DNA of 64,000 bases from a candidate division WOR-3 bacterium (lineage in GTDB: Bacteria > Hydrothermota > UBA3072): the NCBI GenBank assembly GCA_039804165.1, contig JBDRZZ010000007.1, positions 1 through 64,000 on the forward strand, in the 5' to 3' direction. Every line of letters begins with the position of its first letter. Position 1 is the stretch's first letter. Of this stretch, positions 34,917 to 43,592 are shown piece after piece. The position numbers and the translations under genes are program-made. The notes beneath the pieces were generated by a model. The model made no database searches and had not been told where the DNA came from. It saw only the letters and a list, made by a program, of their open reading frames with translations.

Positions 34917-36467
34917 ATGGAGGATTTGAGTCTTTTTGTTACAAATTTTATAAAGGCAATTAAAAATCATAAATTATATCAGAAACTATCAGATACAACG
35001 AGAGATTTTATAGATAAAAGTTATTTGAGTCTAAAAAAAGTTCAGGAAAACTCTGGGCCTGTGGTTCTTTTAATAAATGAAGATAAAATTATTAGCGATT
35101 CAAAAGTGTTGCATTCTGACCCAAAACGTATCACTTCTGTTCCTCTTTTTCTGTATCGGAATGGAATAAGGTCTTTAACTTTTCTTGAAGGGATAGAGAA
35201 AGAAGAACTTGAGTCTTTAATAAGAATTATTGCAAGTAGAGAATATTCCTCTAAGGTCGGACTCTTAGAAGACCTATGGGAAGAAAAATTCCCTCATATC
35301 ATTTATCATGCTGTGGAAAAAATGAAAGGAATAAGTGAATATGAAGATATAAAAATTCCAAAAGGGATAAAAAGTGATGAGATTGCGATTCTTTCTGTTA
35401 AAGTTGGAGAAAAGGAATCTTCCGAAGGGAAAAAAGCCTTAGGATTGAGTTACAAACCGAAATTTTCTTTAGATAGAGAGAATGCTTATTTTCTATTAAT
35501 TGAAAGTATTAAAGATCTTCTCTCTTACGAGAAAGTCTATAGAAGGAGAAAAAGTCTTTATTCAATTCTTAAAGATTCCATTCCTAATTTTCTATCTAGT
35601 GGGAACATTTCTGCTTTATATCAGACGAAAAAGTTGTTAGAAAGTATTGAAGAGAATAAAAGAGATTTTATTGAGAGTATTGAAGAAATCAAAGAAAAGC
35701 TGACTTCTGAGGAAGCTCTACAATTATATGTAAAGAGCTTATCCTGTGCTGCTTCAAGTAAAATAAAAGAGGAAGCTGTTGAACTAATCGAGTTTGTTGG
35801 TATAAAAGCGGTTGATAGCTTAATAAATGAACTTGAGATCACAACAGATTTTATAGTTAAGGACTTAATTTTATCCATATTGAAAAATATATTTGCGGGA
35901 CACAAGGAAAAACTTAAGGCAAAACTCTTTACTGTCTCAGATGAAGTTTTTAAGATTTTATTGCTCATTATAAAGAAATTAAAGGATCCATATTTTATTC
36001 CATGTTTAAAAGAATTATTTGAAAAAAGGAATTCCATAGAGGTCCAAGAAATACTATTTTCTCTCTTACCAAGAAAAGAACTCTTACAATATTTAAGTCA
36101 TCCCAACTCTGATGTAAGAACAATGGCTCTTGAAAAGCTTAAAGCAATATGGGATCCAGAAGAATTTGAAATCATAAAGAATATAATAATCTCCAAAAAT
36201 TTTTGGAATCTTCCTAAAAATGAAATAAAAGCCCTTTTAGAACTTCTTGGCTCTCTTTCTACAGACGACGCAATAAAAATCTTTAGCGATATTCTTCGTA
36301 AAAGACATTTATTTAATGAAAAAATTTATGAGATTAAAGAAATGGCTCTTTGGATCCTCTCTAAAAACAAAAATGAGAAAGCCCTCCAGATTATTTCACA
36401 GTATAGAAAAAGAAGACGCCTTAAAAAAACAGTTGAGGAGATCTTAAAAAAATATGAAAGAAAATGA
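34917..36467 (+). CDS. HEAT-repeat protein paired with HD-GYP protein
   Basis: 516 residues, cytosolic. The N-terminal domain (about 1-130) has FIKAIKNHKLYQKLSDTTRD, LLINEDKIISDSKVL and GIEKEELESLIRI. The same layout opens the next gene's protein. Residues about 190-510 are helical pairs of HEAT type (EEAVELIEFVGIKAVDSLIN, HPNSDVRTMALEKLKAIWD, IKEMALWILSKNKNEKALQI). No enzyme motif. It overlaps the HD-GYP gene by 14 nt. Probably a scaffold or regulator for that protein. Confidence 0.65.
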   Translation: MEDLSLFVTNFIKAIKNHKLYQKLSDTTRDFIDKSYLSLKKVQENSGPVVLLINEDKIISDSKVLHSDPKRITSVPLFLYRNGIRSLTFLEGIEKEELESLIRIIASREYSSKVGLLEDLWEEKFPHIIYHAVEKMKGISEYEDIKIPKGIKSDEIAILSVKVGEKESSEGKKALGLSYKPKFSLDRENAYFLLIESIKDLLSYEKVYRRRKSLYSILKDSIPNFLSSGNISALYQTKKLLESIEENKRDFIESIEEIKEKLTSEEALQLYVKSLSCAASSKIKEEAVELIEFVGIKAVDSLINELEITTDFIVKDLILSILKNIFAGHKEKLKAKLFTVSDEVFKILLLIIKKLKDPYFIPCLKELFEKRNSIEVQEILFSLLPRKELLQYLSHPNSDVRTMALEKLKAIWDPEEFEIIKNIIISKNFWNLPKNEIKALLELLGSLSTDDAIKIFSDILRKRHLFNEKIYEIKEMALWILSKNKNEKALQIISQYRKRRRLKKTVEEILKKYERK

Positions 36468-37788
36468 TATCAGAAACTTCATTTTATATTTCTCTTCTTC
36501 TCTCCATATAGCGCGGGTTTTTCAAACAAAAAGTAGAACTCTTTATCATCATGTAGAAAAAACCCACCAATTTTTAGAATCTTTGTTTAAAGATTTCAAC
36601 AAGATAGAAGTCTCTATTTCTGATAATCACCTCTTCTTTAATAATGAAAGAGCAAATGTTGAAATGGGTTTCATGGAAAGATATATTTCTCTTATTCATG
36701 ATCTAAAAACATTAGAGATAGGAACGATCTTTTTCCCAAATCTTCCTCCTATTGAAGAGCTACTATCTCTACTTTGCTGTTTAGGAAAGAAACTCGCTTC
36801 ATCCCGTCATTCTTTTGAAGAAATTTTAGCTGAGTTAGAAGAAGAAGGAGTAAAATCAATAATAATAAGGAGAATAGAGAATGTAAAACAGAAAGAAGAC
36901 ATCCTTGCTTCAGTAAGGGAAGAAGCTGTTTCTACTCTTCTTGACGCAATTTCTTATTTAAAGAGGATTTCCTCCGAAGAGGAAACCAATATCTATGAGG
37001 CCCGAAGGATTGTAAGGAAATTTTCTGAACTTCTTCTTAAAGAAAGAAGTTATTTGATCGCCTTAACTATAATCAAAGATATAGGTTCTTACACCTTTAA
37101 TCACTCTGCCAATGTTTGCATTTTAGCTATAGCAATGGGGATAGAGCTTGGGCTTACAAGAAAAGACTTATTTGAACTTGGAATTGCAGCGCTTTTCCAT
37201 GACCTTGGCAAAATAGATATTCCTGGAGATATTCTAAATAAACCTGATATCCTTACTAATGTTGAATACGAAAAGATGAAACAACACCCTTATCTATCCG
37301 CTGAAAGAATAATTTTCTTAAAAGGAATTGACGAAGTTCCTGTTTTTGCTCTTAGAGGCATTCTTGAACATCACATTGATTATTGTGGAACAGGTTATCC
37401 CGATTTAAGCATAAAAAAGCCAACTCTTTTTGCCAGAATTATAAGAATCGTTGATTCCTATGATGCGATGACAACTCCCCGAGTTTACCAAGAGGTAAGA
37501 ACTCCTTTTGAAGCTGTCAAGTATATAATAAAAAGTAAGGAAATTTATGACCCTTCTTTAGTTAAGATATTTTTAGATATAATGGGGATTTATCCTCCTG
37601 GCTCAATAGTTCTTCTTGAGGGAGGACTAAAAGGGGTAATGATTTCTGATAAAGAAGTCGCTGTTGTGCATAAAGGAGAGATTAAAAAGAGCTTCCCAAA
37701 AGAAGTCAAAATTATAAAAGCTCTATCTCCTAACGAAGTTGATTTTGACCCTTGTGCTGTTTTAACGGCTGTGGCTCATCATAACTAA
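36454..37788 (+). CDS. HD-GYP domain protein with shared N-terminal domain
   Basis: 444 residues. The N-terminal domain (about 1-135) resembles that of the HEAT protein just upstream. The C-terminal HD-GYP domain (about 205-390) has His217, His249-Asp250 (FHDLGKIDIPGDIL), His278 and His306-His307 in EHHIDYCGTGYP. The canonical form is HHE-x-x-DGxGYP, so the Glu and the Asp are replaced by Ile and Cys. HD-GYP proteins usually hydrolyse cyclic di-GMP; the altered motif makes activity uncertain. Its 3' end overlaps the convergent flippase gene by 59 bp. Confidence 0.85.
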   Translation: MKENDIRNFILYFSSSLHIARVFQTKSRTLYHHVEKTHQFLESLFKDFNKIEVSISDNHLFFNNERANVEMGFMERYISLIHDLKTLEIGTIFFPNLPPIEELLSLLCCLGKKLASSRHSFEEILAELEEEGVKSIIIRRIENVKQKEDILASVREEAVSTLLDAISYLKRISSEEETNIYEARRIVRKFSELLLKERSYLIALTIIKDIGSYTFNHSANVCILAIAMGIELGLTRKDLFELGIAALFHDLGKIDIPGDILNKPDILTNVEYEKMKQHPYLSAERIIFLKGIDEVPVFALRGILEHHIDYCGTGYPDLSIKKPTLFARIIRIVDSYDAMTTPRVYQEVRTPFEAVKYIIKSKEIYDPSLVKIFLDIMGIYPPGSIVLLEGGLKGVMISDKEVAVVHKGEIKKSFPKEVKIIKALSPNEVDFDPCAVLTAVAHHN

Positions 37789-38749
37789 GTTTTTGCTTCT
37801 TTCTTAATTTAGAGAAAAGGCGAGTTAAAGAAAACCCCCCAATTATCATCCAAAGATATCCAGTGAAGAATCTCCAAAGAATAACATAAACTCCAAGGAT
37901 TGACTGAGGCATAAGTTCTTTAAACAATCCATATGCACTCCCCTCAGCAAGACCAGAAGCTCCTGGGGTAGGCATAAAGGCTAAAGCATAAGTTAAAATG
38001 ATCTGGATAACCGTGGCTTTTATGAAATCTACACCAACCCCCAATCCACGAATTAGAAAAAAGGCAATAAGAAAATTAAAGAAAAGAGAAATAGCTGTTA
38101 GGATGTATGCTTTTGAAAAATCTTTTTTCCTTTTGAAAAACTCTTTCCCTAAAACTTCTTTGAATTCTAAAATTCCTTTAAAAAAATTACCCTTCAATTT
38201 TTTTATGAACCATTCAGTTTTCAAAAGAGCAAATATTAAGAGTAAAACAAGTAAACCATAAAAGATAGAAACGTATTTAATAATCCCCTGGATTATCCCT
38301 TTTGTAAAATAAACTCGATAATAATAGATAAGAGGAATTAATAATGGAAGCACAAGTGCAGATAAGAGTCCCCGAGTGAATATTGCCACACTTGCTTCTG
38401 GAATGGTAATATTTTCTCTTTTACATAAATATAACTGAAGAGGTATTCCTCCAACCTGAAAAGGCGTAATCCCTCCTAAGAAAGCCCCCCCTATTGTGTA
38501 ATAAAAAGAACCAGACCAACTTAAATTTTTCCCCATAGCTTTTATGATATAACGAAGCCTCCATATATTAAAAAATTGACTAAAAGAAGAGGAAAGAAGC
38601 GTAATCCCAATAAACAATGGAGAAATTAATTGAAGCCCCTTTTTTGTTTCTTTACTAACAGTGGTTAAAAGAATTACAGTTATTGAGAGAAAACTTATAA
38701 AAAGGAATAATCTAATACCTTTATAGAAACCTTTCTCTTCAAAATTCAT
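37730..38749 (-). CDS. Flippase-like integral membrane protein (UPF0104/LPG_synthase_TM)
   Basis: 339 residues, about eight membrane helices. Matches the YbhN/AglD/MprF-N-terminal family: FNIWRLRYIIKAMG, GGAFLGGITPFQVGGIPLQL and MPTPGASGLAEGSAYGLF are its signatures. Such proteins are proposed to flip or transfer lipid-linked substrates. Last gene of a three-gene operon with a glycolipid-type glycosyltransferase and an epimerase, and its ATG overlaps the epimerase stop by one base. Tail-to-tail overlap of 59 bp with the HD-GYP gene. Confidence 0.85.
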   Translation of the reverse strand: MNFEEKGFYKGIRLFLFISFLSITVILLTTVSKETKKGLQLISPLFIGITLLSSSFSQFFNIWRLRYIIKAMGKNLSWSGSFYYTIGGAFLGGITPFQVGGIPLQLYLCKRENITIPEASVAIFTRGLLSALVLPLLIPLIYYYRVYFTKGIIQGIIKYVSIFYGLLVLLLIFALLKTEWFIKKLKGNFFKGILEFKEVLGKEFFKRKKDFSKAYILTAISLFFNFLIAFFLIRGLGVGVDFIKATVIQIILTYALAFMPTPGASGLAEGSAYGLFKELMPQSILGVYVILWRFFTGYLWMIIGGFSLTRLFSKLRKKQKLSYDEPQPLKQHKGQNQLR

Positions 38750-39834
38750 TAAAATCCTTTAATTTCTCCTTTTTTATAAAGAGTTGATTGAAAGTCACAG
38801 GTTTCCTCAAGAATTGTTCTAAGGTCTTTTTCAAAATCCCAATTTGGGAAGTGAGCTTTGAATTTCCTTACAGAACTTATATACCAGATGTGATCTCCTA
38901 TCCTATTTTGTTCTTTATATTCGTAATTCAATTTCTTCTTTAAAATTTCTTCCACAAGTTCTATTGCCTCAAGCATTGAACAATGTGAAAATCTACTCCC
39001 TCCAATGTTATATACTTCTCCAATTTTTGGGTTTTTAAAGAAATGATAAAAAGCATTAACAAGATCATAAGAATGGATGTTATCTCTAACCTGTTTCCCT
39101 TTATATCCATATATAAGATATTTTTTCCCAGTAATTGCACACCTCACAATATAGGAAAGAAACCCATGAAGCATTGTTCCAGAATGAGAAGGACCTGTAA
39201 GACATCCTCCTCTAAAACACACGGTTTTCATACCAAAATATTTTCCATATTCTTGAACAAGGATATCCGCCGCTAATTTTGAGGCTCCAAATAGAGAATG
39301 AAGGCTATAATCAATACTCATTGTCTCATCTATTCCGTTATAATAAAAGTGGTCTTCTGGCAATTCATATCTTTTCTCTAACTCAATTAGAGGCAAAGAG
39401 TTCGGGGTATCTCCATAAACTTTATTGGTAGATGTAAATATGAATACAGCTTCAGGAACAATTTGTCTTGTCGCTTCAAGGAGATTCAAAGTCCCATTCG
39501 CATTCACTGTAAAATCTGTGAAAGGCTCCCTTGCCGCCCAATCATGAGAAGGTTGTGCTGCAGTGTGAATTATGCAAGAAGGTTTATATTGAGAAAAAAT
39601 TCTCCTTATACTTTCGAAATCTCTTATATCAACATCATAATGGATATAATCTTTCTTATAGAGTTTTTTCAATCTCTCTATATTCCAGGAGGTAGAAGCT
39701 TCCTCTCCAAAGAAATATTTTCTCATATCGTTATCTATACCTATTACCTTGAAACCCTTTTTTATAAAGAAAGTCACAGATTCTGATCCAATAAGTCCAC
39801 CTGAGCCTGTAACAAGTATTATTCCATTATCCAT
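38749..39834 (-). CDS. NAD-dependent sugar-nucleotide epimerase (CDP-tyvelose epimerase-like)
   Basis: 361-residue extended SDR. Rossmann motif [11 protein letters not shown] at the N-terminus; [29 protein letters not shown] and the long insert [16 protein letters not shown] are typical of the CDP-paratose/tyvelose 2-epimerase group. The active-site segment reads SLFGASK, with Phe where most SDRs have Tyr; I recall the same in this subgroup. [12 protein letters not shown] and [14 protein letters not shown] complete the match. It likely alters the sugar used by the adjacent glycosyltransferase. The exact substrate is not readable. Confidence 0.8.
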   Translation of the reverse strand: MDNGIILVTGSGGLIGSESVTFFIKKGFKVIGIDNDMRKYFFGEEASTSWNIERLKKLYKKDYIHYDVDIRDFESIRRIFSQYKPSCIIHTAAQPSHDWAAREPFTDFTVNANGTLNLLEATRQIVPEAVFIFTSTNKVYGDTPNSLPLIELEKRYELPEDHFYYNGIDETMSIDYSLHSLFGASKLAADILVQEYGKYFGMKTVCFRGGCLTGPSHSGTMLHGFLSYIVRCAITGKKYLIYGYKGKQVRDNIHSYDLVNAFYHFFKNPKIGEVYNIGGSRFSHCSMLEAIELVEEILKKKLNYEYKEQNRIGDHIWYISSVRKFKAHFPNWDFEKDLRTILEETCDFQSTLYKKGEIKGF

Positions 39835-40966
39835 AAAACTCCTTCCTGATAAATTCTATAATTTTTTCTGTTGCATAGAGATTTCTCTCCCCAAAAAGGA
39901 GAGAGTTTTTTTTAATTCTTTCGATTGTTTCGGGTCGTAAGAGAAGTTCCCGGATACATTTACCAACATCTTCTCCTCTTTCAACCCAAACCCCAGCTTC
40001 CTCTTCTTCAAGAAGTTCTGCAAATTTTGTCTCCTGAAGTGAACCTGCAAGAGGAGTAACAAAGATACCCGGTTTCCCTAAAGCTGTTAATTCAGCAATT
40101 GTAACAGAACCGGGCTTTGTAACAATAAAATCTGAAGCCCACATCCAATCATAAATATTTTCGGTAACCCCTCTTATTAATAATTTATATGGATATTTTA
40201 TCTTCCCTACTTCCTTTTTCCCTTCAATATTTTCTCCAAAAATACAAATTGTTTGATGAGGGATTTTTATTCTCCCAATAGAGTCAAGTATTTCAATAAA
40301 ATTTACCATCTCGCCAAGTAGACCACCCATAATAAGAATTGTTGGTAATCCCATTTCTATTCCTAAAGATTTTCTTAAGGAGTCTTTTTCTTTTTTAAAA
40401 ACGGTTCTAAAACCCTCTCTTATTGGAATTCCTGTAATAAAAATTTTGTTTGCTGCTACTCCATATCTCAATAATTCTCTCTTCACCAGTTCATTCGGCA
40501 CAAAAAAAAGATCAATATTTTTATCTACCCATAATCCATGAGCAACAAGATCTATTATCACAGTATATACTGGAACCTCAAACCACAATTTTAGCAATCC
40601 AGCAATAGCATTTATTTCTGGTTGAATTGATATAATCAAATCTGGTCTCTCAAAACTTGAAAGAAGTTTTCTCTTAAGGTTACCAGTTTTAAAAATTAAA
40701 GAGATTATTTTTTTATAAGGAATAAGCAAAGAACTCCTATTTTCCTTTGCAGATTTATAACACACTTTTGTTATCTTTCTCAATTTTAAATCTGCGAATC
40801 TTCCAAAACTGTCAAAAAAAGAAGCCAATGAACAGAAATCCAGAAAATTTATGCATACACTCTTAAATTTATCCCTATAATAATTCATTATGTAGGCGAA
40901 GAGACTCTCTGCCGGATATCTATGTCCTCCTTTTCTTGAACTATAAACAATCCAAAGATTCTTCAT
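39827..40966 (-). CDS. MGDG synthase/MurG-type glycosyltransferase
   Basis: About 379 residues, GT28-like. The N-terminal half opens [17 protein letters not shown] like MGDG-synthase family proteins, and the C-terminal half has the sugar-nucleotide site [20 protein letters not shown] followed by [15 protein letters not shown]. It probably adds a sugar to a diacylglycerol-type lipid. I use the ATG at 40966: the -10 box of its promoter (40981-40976) lies inside the 7 codons of the longer frame from 40987, so that frame could not be transcribed whole. First gene of the epimerase/flippase operon. Confidence 0.82.
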   Translation of the reverse strand: MKNLWIVYSSRKGGHRYPAESLFAYIMNYYRDKFKSVCINFLDFCSLASFFDSFGRFADLKLRKITKVCYKSAKENRSSLLIPYKKIISLIFKTGNLKRKLLSSFERPDLIISIQPEINAIAGLLKLWFEVPVYTVIIDLVAHGLWVDKNIDLFFVPNELVKRELLRYGVAANKIFITGIPIREGFRTVFKKEKDSLRKSLGIEMGLPTILIMGGLLGEMVNFIEILDSIGRIKIPHQTICIFGENIEGKKEVGKIKYPYKLLIRGVTENIYDWMWASDFIVTKPGSVTIAELTALGKPGIFVTPLAGSLQETKFAELLEEEEAGVWVERGEDVGKCIRELLLRPETIERIKKNSLLFGERNLYATEKIIEFIRKEFYG

Positions 40967-40975
40967 ACAGCGAGA

Positions 40976-41004
40976 ATTATAAAACAAAAATTTAAATATG
41001 TCAA
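40976..41004 (-). promoter_or_regulatory. Promoter of the glycolipid-type operon, leaderless geometry
   Basis: Minus strand: perfect TTGACA (41004-40999), 17-nt spacer, perfect TATAAT (40981-40976). The ATG at 40966 starts 9 nt after the -10 box. No ribosome site. It decides the start of the glycosyltransferase. Confidence 0.75.
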
Positions 41005-41043
41005 CCCATCTTTATTATTCTTAAGGAAAGTTTAAAAAAACTC

Positions 41044-41077
41044 TTGACATCTATCGTATTTTTCTTAAATTTATAAT
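41044..41077 (+). promoter_or_regulatory. Promoter of the J-domain/comEC operon, near-leaderless
   Basis: TTGACA (41044-41049), 16-nt spacer, TAAATT (41066-41071). A perfect TATAAT follows at 41072-41077, 6 nt before the ATG at 41084, but is too far (22 nt) from the -35. With either -10 box the leader is at most a few bases. Confidence 0.5.
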
Positions 41078-41083
41078 AAAACA

Positions 41084-41707
41084 ATGGAATATTTTAGATT
41101 ATTAGGCGTTTCTGAAGACGCTAGTGAAGCTGAAATAAAAAAGGCATATTATAAACTCGCTGCAAAATATCATCCTGACCATTTATCTCCAGAAGAAGCT
41201 AAAAAGGTCCTACCTTATTTTCTGAAAATAACCCGTGCTTATCTTACCCTTAAAGATCCAAAAAGAAGAAATGAATATATAAGACATTGTAAATTAGGGA
41301 TATTTGAAGAAGAAGAAGAAAGAGAAAGAAGAGAAAGTAGAGAAAAATTGTTTGAGCAAGGGTGTAAAATCCTTTCTGCGGACCCTTTAAGAGCTTCAAA
41401 ATATTTTAGAAAAGCCTTTGCACTTGATAAGAATAATGAAGTTTATAAGAGTTATTATGGTCTATCTTTGGTTCTCTCAGGATTGGATGGTAAAGGCATA
41501 GATCTTTGTCTAGAAGCTGTATTAAATAAAGAAAGCGCGGACCTCCATCTTAACTTAGCCAAATGTTACGCTAAGCTCGGTAAATATAGACATGCTTTAG
41601 ACCATGCAAAAAGAGCTCTTAAACTTGATAGAGATCACTTACAGGCAAAGAATTTCTATGAGAAGCTAAAAAATCACGGTGGAGGGAGCTTTTTTAAGAG
41701 AAAATAG
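41084..41707 (+). CDS. J-domain (DnaJ-like) protein with TPR repeats
   Basis: 207 residues. An N-terminal J domain (about 1-65) opens YFRLLGVSEDASEAEIKKAY and has the HPD motif in KYHPDH; a charged helix follows, then TPR repeats (about 90-200; PLRASKYFRKAFALDKNNEV, KYRHALDHAKRALKLDRDH). It lacks the Gly/Phe and zinc-finger parts of true DnaJ, so it is a specialised DnaK co-chaperone. Five bases separate it from comEC, suggesting one transcript. Confidence 0.88.
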   Translation: MEYFRLLGVSEDASEAEIKKAYYKLAAKYHPDHLSPEEAKKVLPYFLKITRAYLTLKDPKRRNEYIRHCKLGIFEEEEERERRESREKLFEQGCKILSADPLRASKYFRKAFALDKNNEVYKSYYGLSLVLSGLDGKGIDLCLEAVLNKESADLHLNLAKCYAKLGKYRHALDHAKRALKLDRDHLQAKNFYEKLKNHGGGSFFKRK

Positions 41708-41712
41708 TTTTA

Positions 41713-43023
41713 GTGAGCGTAAAAGAATTTCTTAAAAAAAGACCTGCATTACTTCCTTTCTTTACCTTTGTATTAGGACTTTCCGTTGGGGCATTTTTAG
41801 ACTTAAGAATATTCCTTATAGGGATCTGCTTTTTTTCCATTTTTTATTTTATAAAAAAAATAGATATATTTCTCTTTATTCTTTTATTTTTTGCTGGAGG
41901 TTTATACCAACAAATTGGTTTCCAACATATAGGAGAAAGGATAAATTTTAAAGGAATTTATTTTGGAGACAGGATAATAGACCTTGTTTTAGGAGAATTG
42001 TATCTAAGAACACCAAATAAAGAAGGCTTCTTTATTAAAGGCAAGGGAATTATTGAATTTAAAAATGGTTATTCTAAGCTAAAGGATATTAATATAGAAA
42101 CCTCTTACCCAACAATTTTTAATAAAATTTTTTCTTTAAGGGACTATTTTGATTACAAAATTCAAAAGTATTGTCCAGGAGATGTCGGAAAAATTTGTTC
42201 GGCTCTTTCTCTTGGGAAAAGAGATAATCTTCCTTATTCCATCCAAAAAAGATTCAGAACCTGTGGTGCTGCTCATCTTTTAGCAGTAAGTGGTTTACAT
42301 ATAGGGATTACTTTCACAGTGGTCTTCATTTTTTTGAGAGCTTTTCAATTAAAGAGGAATATCTCCCTTTTACTATCACAATTATTTATATTCTTTTATG
42401 CTCTCCTTTCAGGTTTTCGGACACCCGTAATTAGAGCTTCAATAATGTCTTTTTTTTGGACTATTGGAGAAATAAGAAACAAAAATATCGATCTTTTAAA
42501 TATTCTCTGTGTAACAGGCCTTTTTATGCTACTTTTAATCCCTAAAAGCTTATTTACAATAAGTTTTCAATTATCTTTTTTAGCTATTTTTTCAATTTTT
42601 ATTATGTTTAATCTATTAAAAGAGCAATTAGAAAAAATACCAAACAATTGGTTTAAACATTGGATTTTACTTCCCTTTTTTATAACCTTAAGCGCCCAAG
42701 TTGGAACTATTCCTTTAATTGCTTTTTACTTTGGTTATGTTCCTTTACTCAGTCTTCTTGCGAATCTAATCCTTATCCCTTTAACAGGAATTTTAATCTC
42801 AGGATGCTTTATGTTGTTACTTCTCCCTTTTCTATCTGAGATTACAGGTAATTTTCTCTGGTTAGTTGGCTTTATATTTAATAAAATAATGATAGGAATA
42901 GAAAATTCCCCTTTTGCAATTTTAACTCTTCCAGAAAAAGACTATAGATGTTTTCTTTTGTATATAGTTTATTTAATTCTAATTTTTACTTTCTCAAGGA
43001 AATATGGAAAAAGCAAAGAATAA
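41713..43023 (+). CDS. ComEC/Rec2-like DNA-uptake channel, competence domain only
   Basis: 436 residues from a GTG start. It carries the ComEC competence domain with many membrane helices and the core motif HLLAVSGLHIGI, preceded by CSALSLGKRDNLPYSIQKRF and followed by SGFRTPVIRASIMSF. The C-terminal metallo-beta-lactamase nuclease domain of full-length ComEC (about 750 residues) is absent; the frame ends cleanly and overlaps the Nudix gene by 20 nt. comM elsewhere in the window supports transformation ability. Confidence 0.85.
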   Translation: MSVKEFLKKRPALLPFFTFVLGLSVGAFLDLRIFLIGICFFSIFYFIKKIDIFLFILLFFAGGLYQQIGFQHIGERINFKGIYFGDRIIDLVLGELYLRTPNKEGFFIKGKGIIEFKNGYSKLKDINIETSYPTIFNKIFSLRDYFDYKIQKYCPGDVGKICSALSLGKRDNLPYSIQKRFRTCGAAHLLAVSGLHIGITFTVVFIFLRAFQLKRNISLLLSQLFIFFYALLSGFRTPVIRASIMSFFWTIGEIRNKNIDLLNILCVTGLFMLLLIPKSLFTISFQLSFLAIFSIFIMFNLLKEQLEKIPNNWFKHWILLPFFITLSAQVGTIPLIAFYFGYVPLLSLLANLILIPLTGILISGCFMLLLLPFLSEITGNFLWLVGFIFNKIMIGIENSPFAILTLPEKDYRCFLLYIVYLILIFTFSRKYGKSKE

Positions 43024-43525
43024 AAGAGAATTTCATTACTGCCCTATTTGTGGAAAAGAGCTTTGCCTTAGTTTCATAGAAGGAAGAAACAGAAAAAATT
43101 GTGTTTATTGCGGTTTTGTTGATTACAAAAATCCTCTTCCTTGTGTATCAATTGTAGGTTTCAAAAAGAACAAAATAGTTCTTATAAAGAGGGGTATAGA
43201 ACCTTCAAAAGGAGAGTGGGCTCTTCCTTCAGGATTTATGGAAGTAGGGGAAAGTCCTGAAGAAGCGGCATTAAGAGAATTTTATGAAGAAACTTCTTTA
43301 AGAGGTAGAATTGTAGATCTTCTTGGAGTTTATTCTCAAAAAATAGAAATATATGGGGATCTTGTTATAATTACTTTTCTTGTTGAAGTAACAGGAGGAA
43401 AAGCAAAAGCTAGAGATGATGCAATAGATGTGGATTTTTTCTCTTGGGATGAACTACCTGAATTGAAACAAGAAATTTATAGGGATGCTATAAGAATAGC
43501 TAAACATATTTTAGAAAATTTTTAA
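43004..43525 (+). CDS. Nudix hydrolase with N-terminal zinc ribbon
   Basis: 173 residues. Two Cys pairs (YCPICGK and NCVYCGF) form a zinc ribbon, as in NudC and related proteins. The Nudix box runs from GFMEVGESPEEAALRE to FYEETS with all acidic metal ligands. Substrate not readable; NADH pyrophosphatase-like or ADP-ribose hydrolase are options. It overlaps comEC by 20 nt. Confidence 0.88.
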   Translation: MEKAKNKREFHYCPICGKELCLSFIEGRNRKNCVYCGFVDYKNPLPCVSIVGFKKNKIVLIKRGIEPSKGEWALPSGFMEVGESPEEAALREFYEETSLRGRIVDLLGVYSQKIEIYGDLVIITFLVEVTGGKAKARDDAIDVDFFSWDELPELKQEIYRDAIRIAKHILENF

Positions 43526-43542
43526 ATAAAGAAATTTTTTAC

Positions 43543-43570
43543 TTGCATAAACAAACTTATTTAATAAAAT
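43543..43570 (+). promoter_or_regulatory. Promoter of the GDP-mannose epimerase-like gene
   Basis: TTGCAT (43543-43548), 16-nt spacer, TAAAAT (43565-43570), then a short leader with AAAAGGAG before the TTG at 43593. Confidence 0.5.
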
Positions 43571-43592
43571 TAGAAAGAAAAAGGAGAGTTAC

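Noticed and set aside
40967-40987. Longer start for the glycosyltransferase at 40987
   Set aside because: The promoter -10 box TATAAT lies within these codons, so they would not be transcribed in full.
38749-40987. Plus-strand open frames of 60-107 codons opposite the epimerase and glycosyltransferase genes
   Set aside because: No ribosome sites, no recognisable protein pattern, and the minus-strand frames are clear family members.
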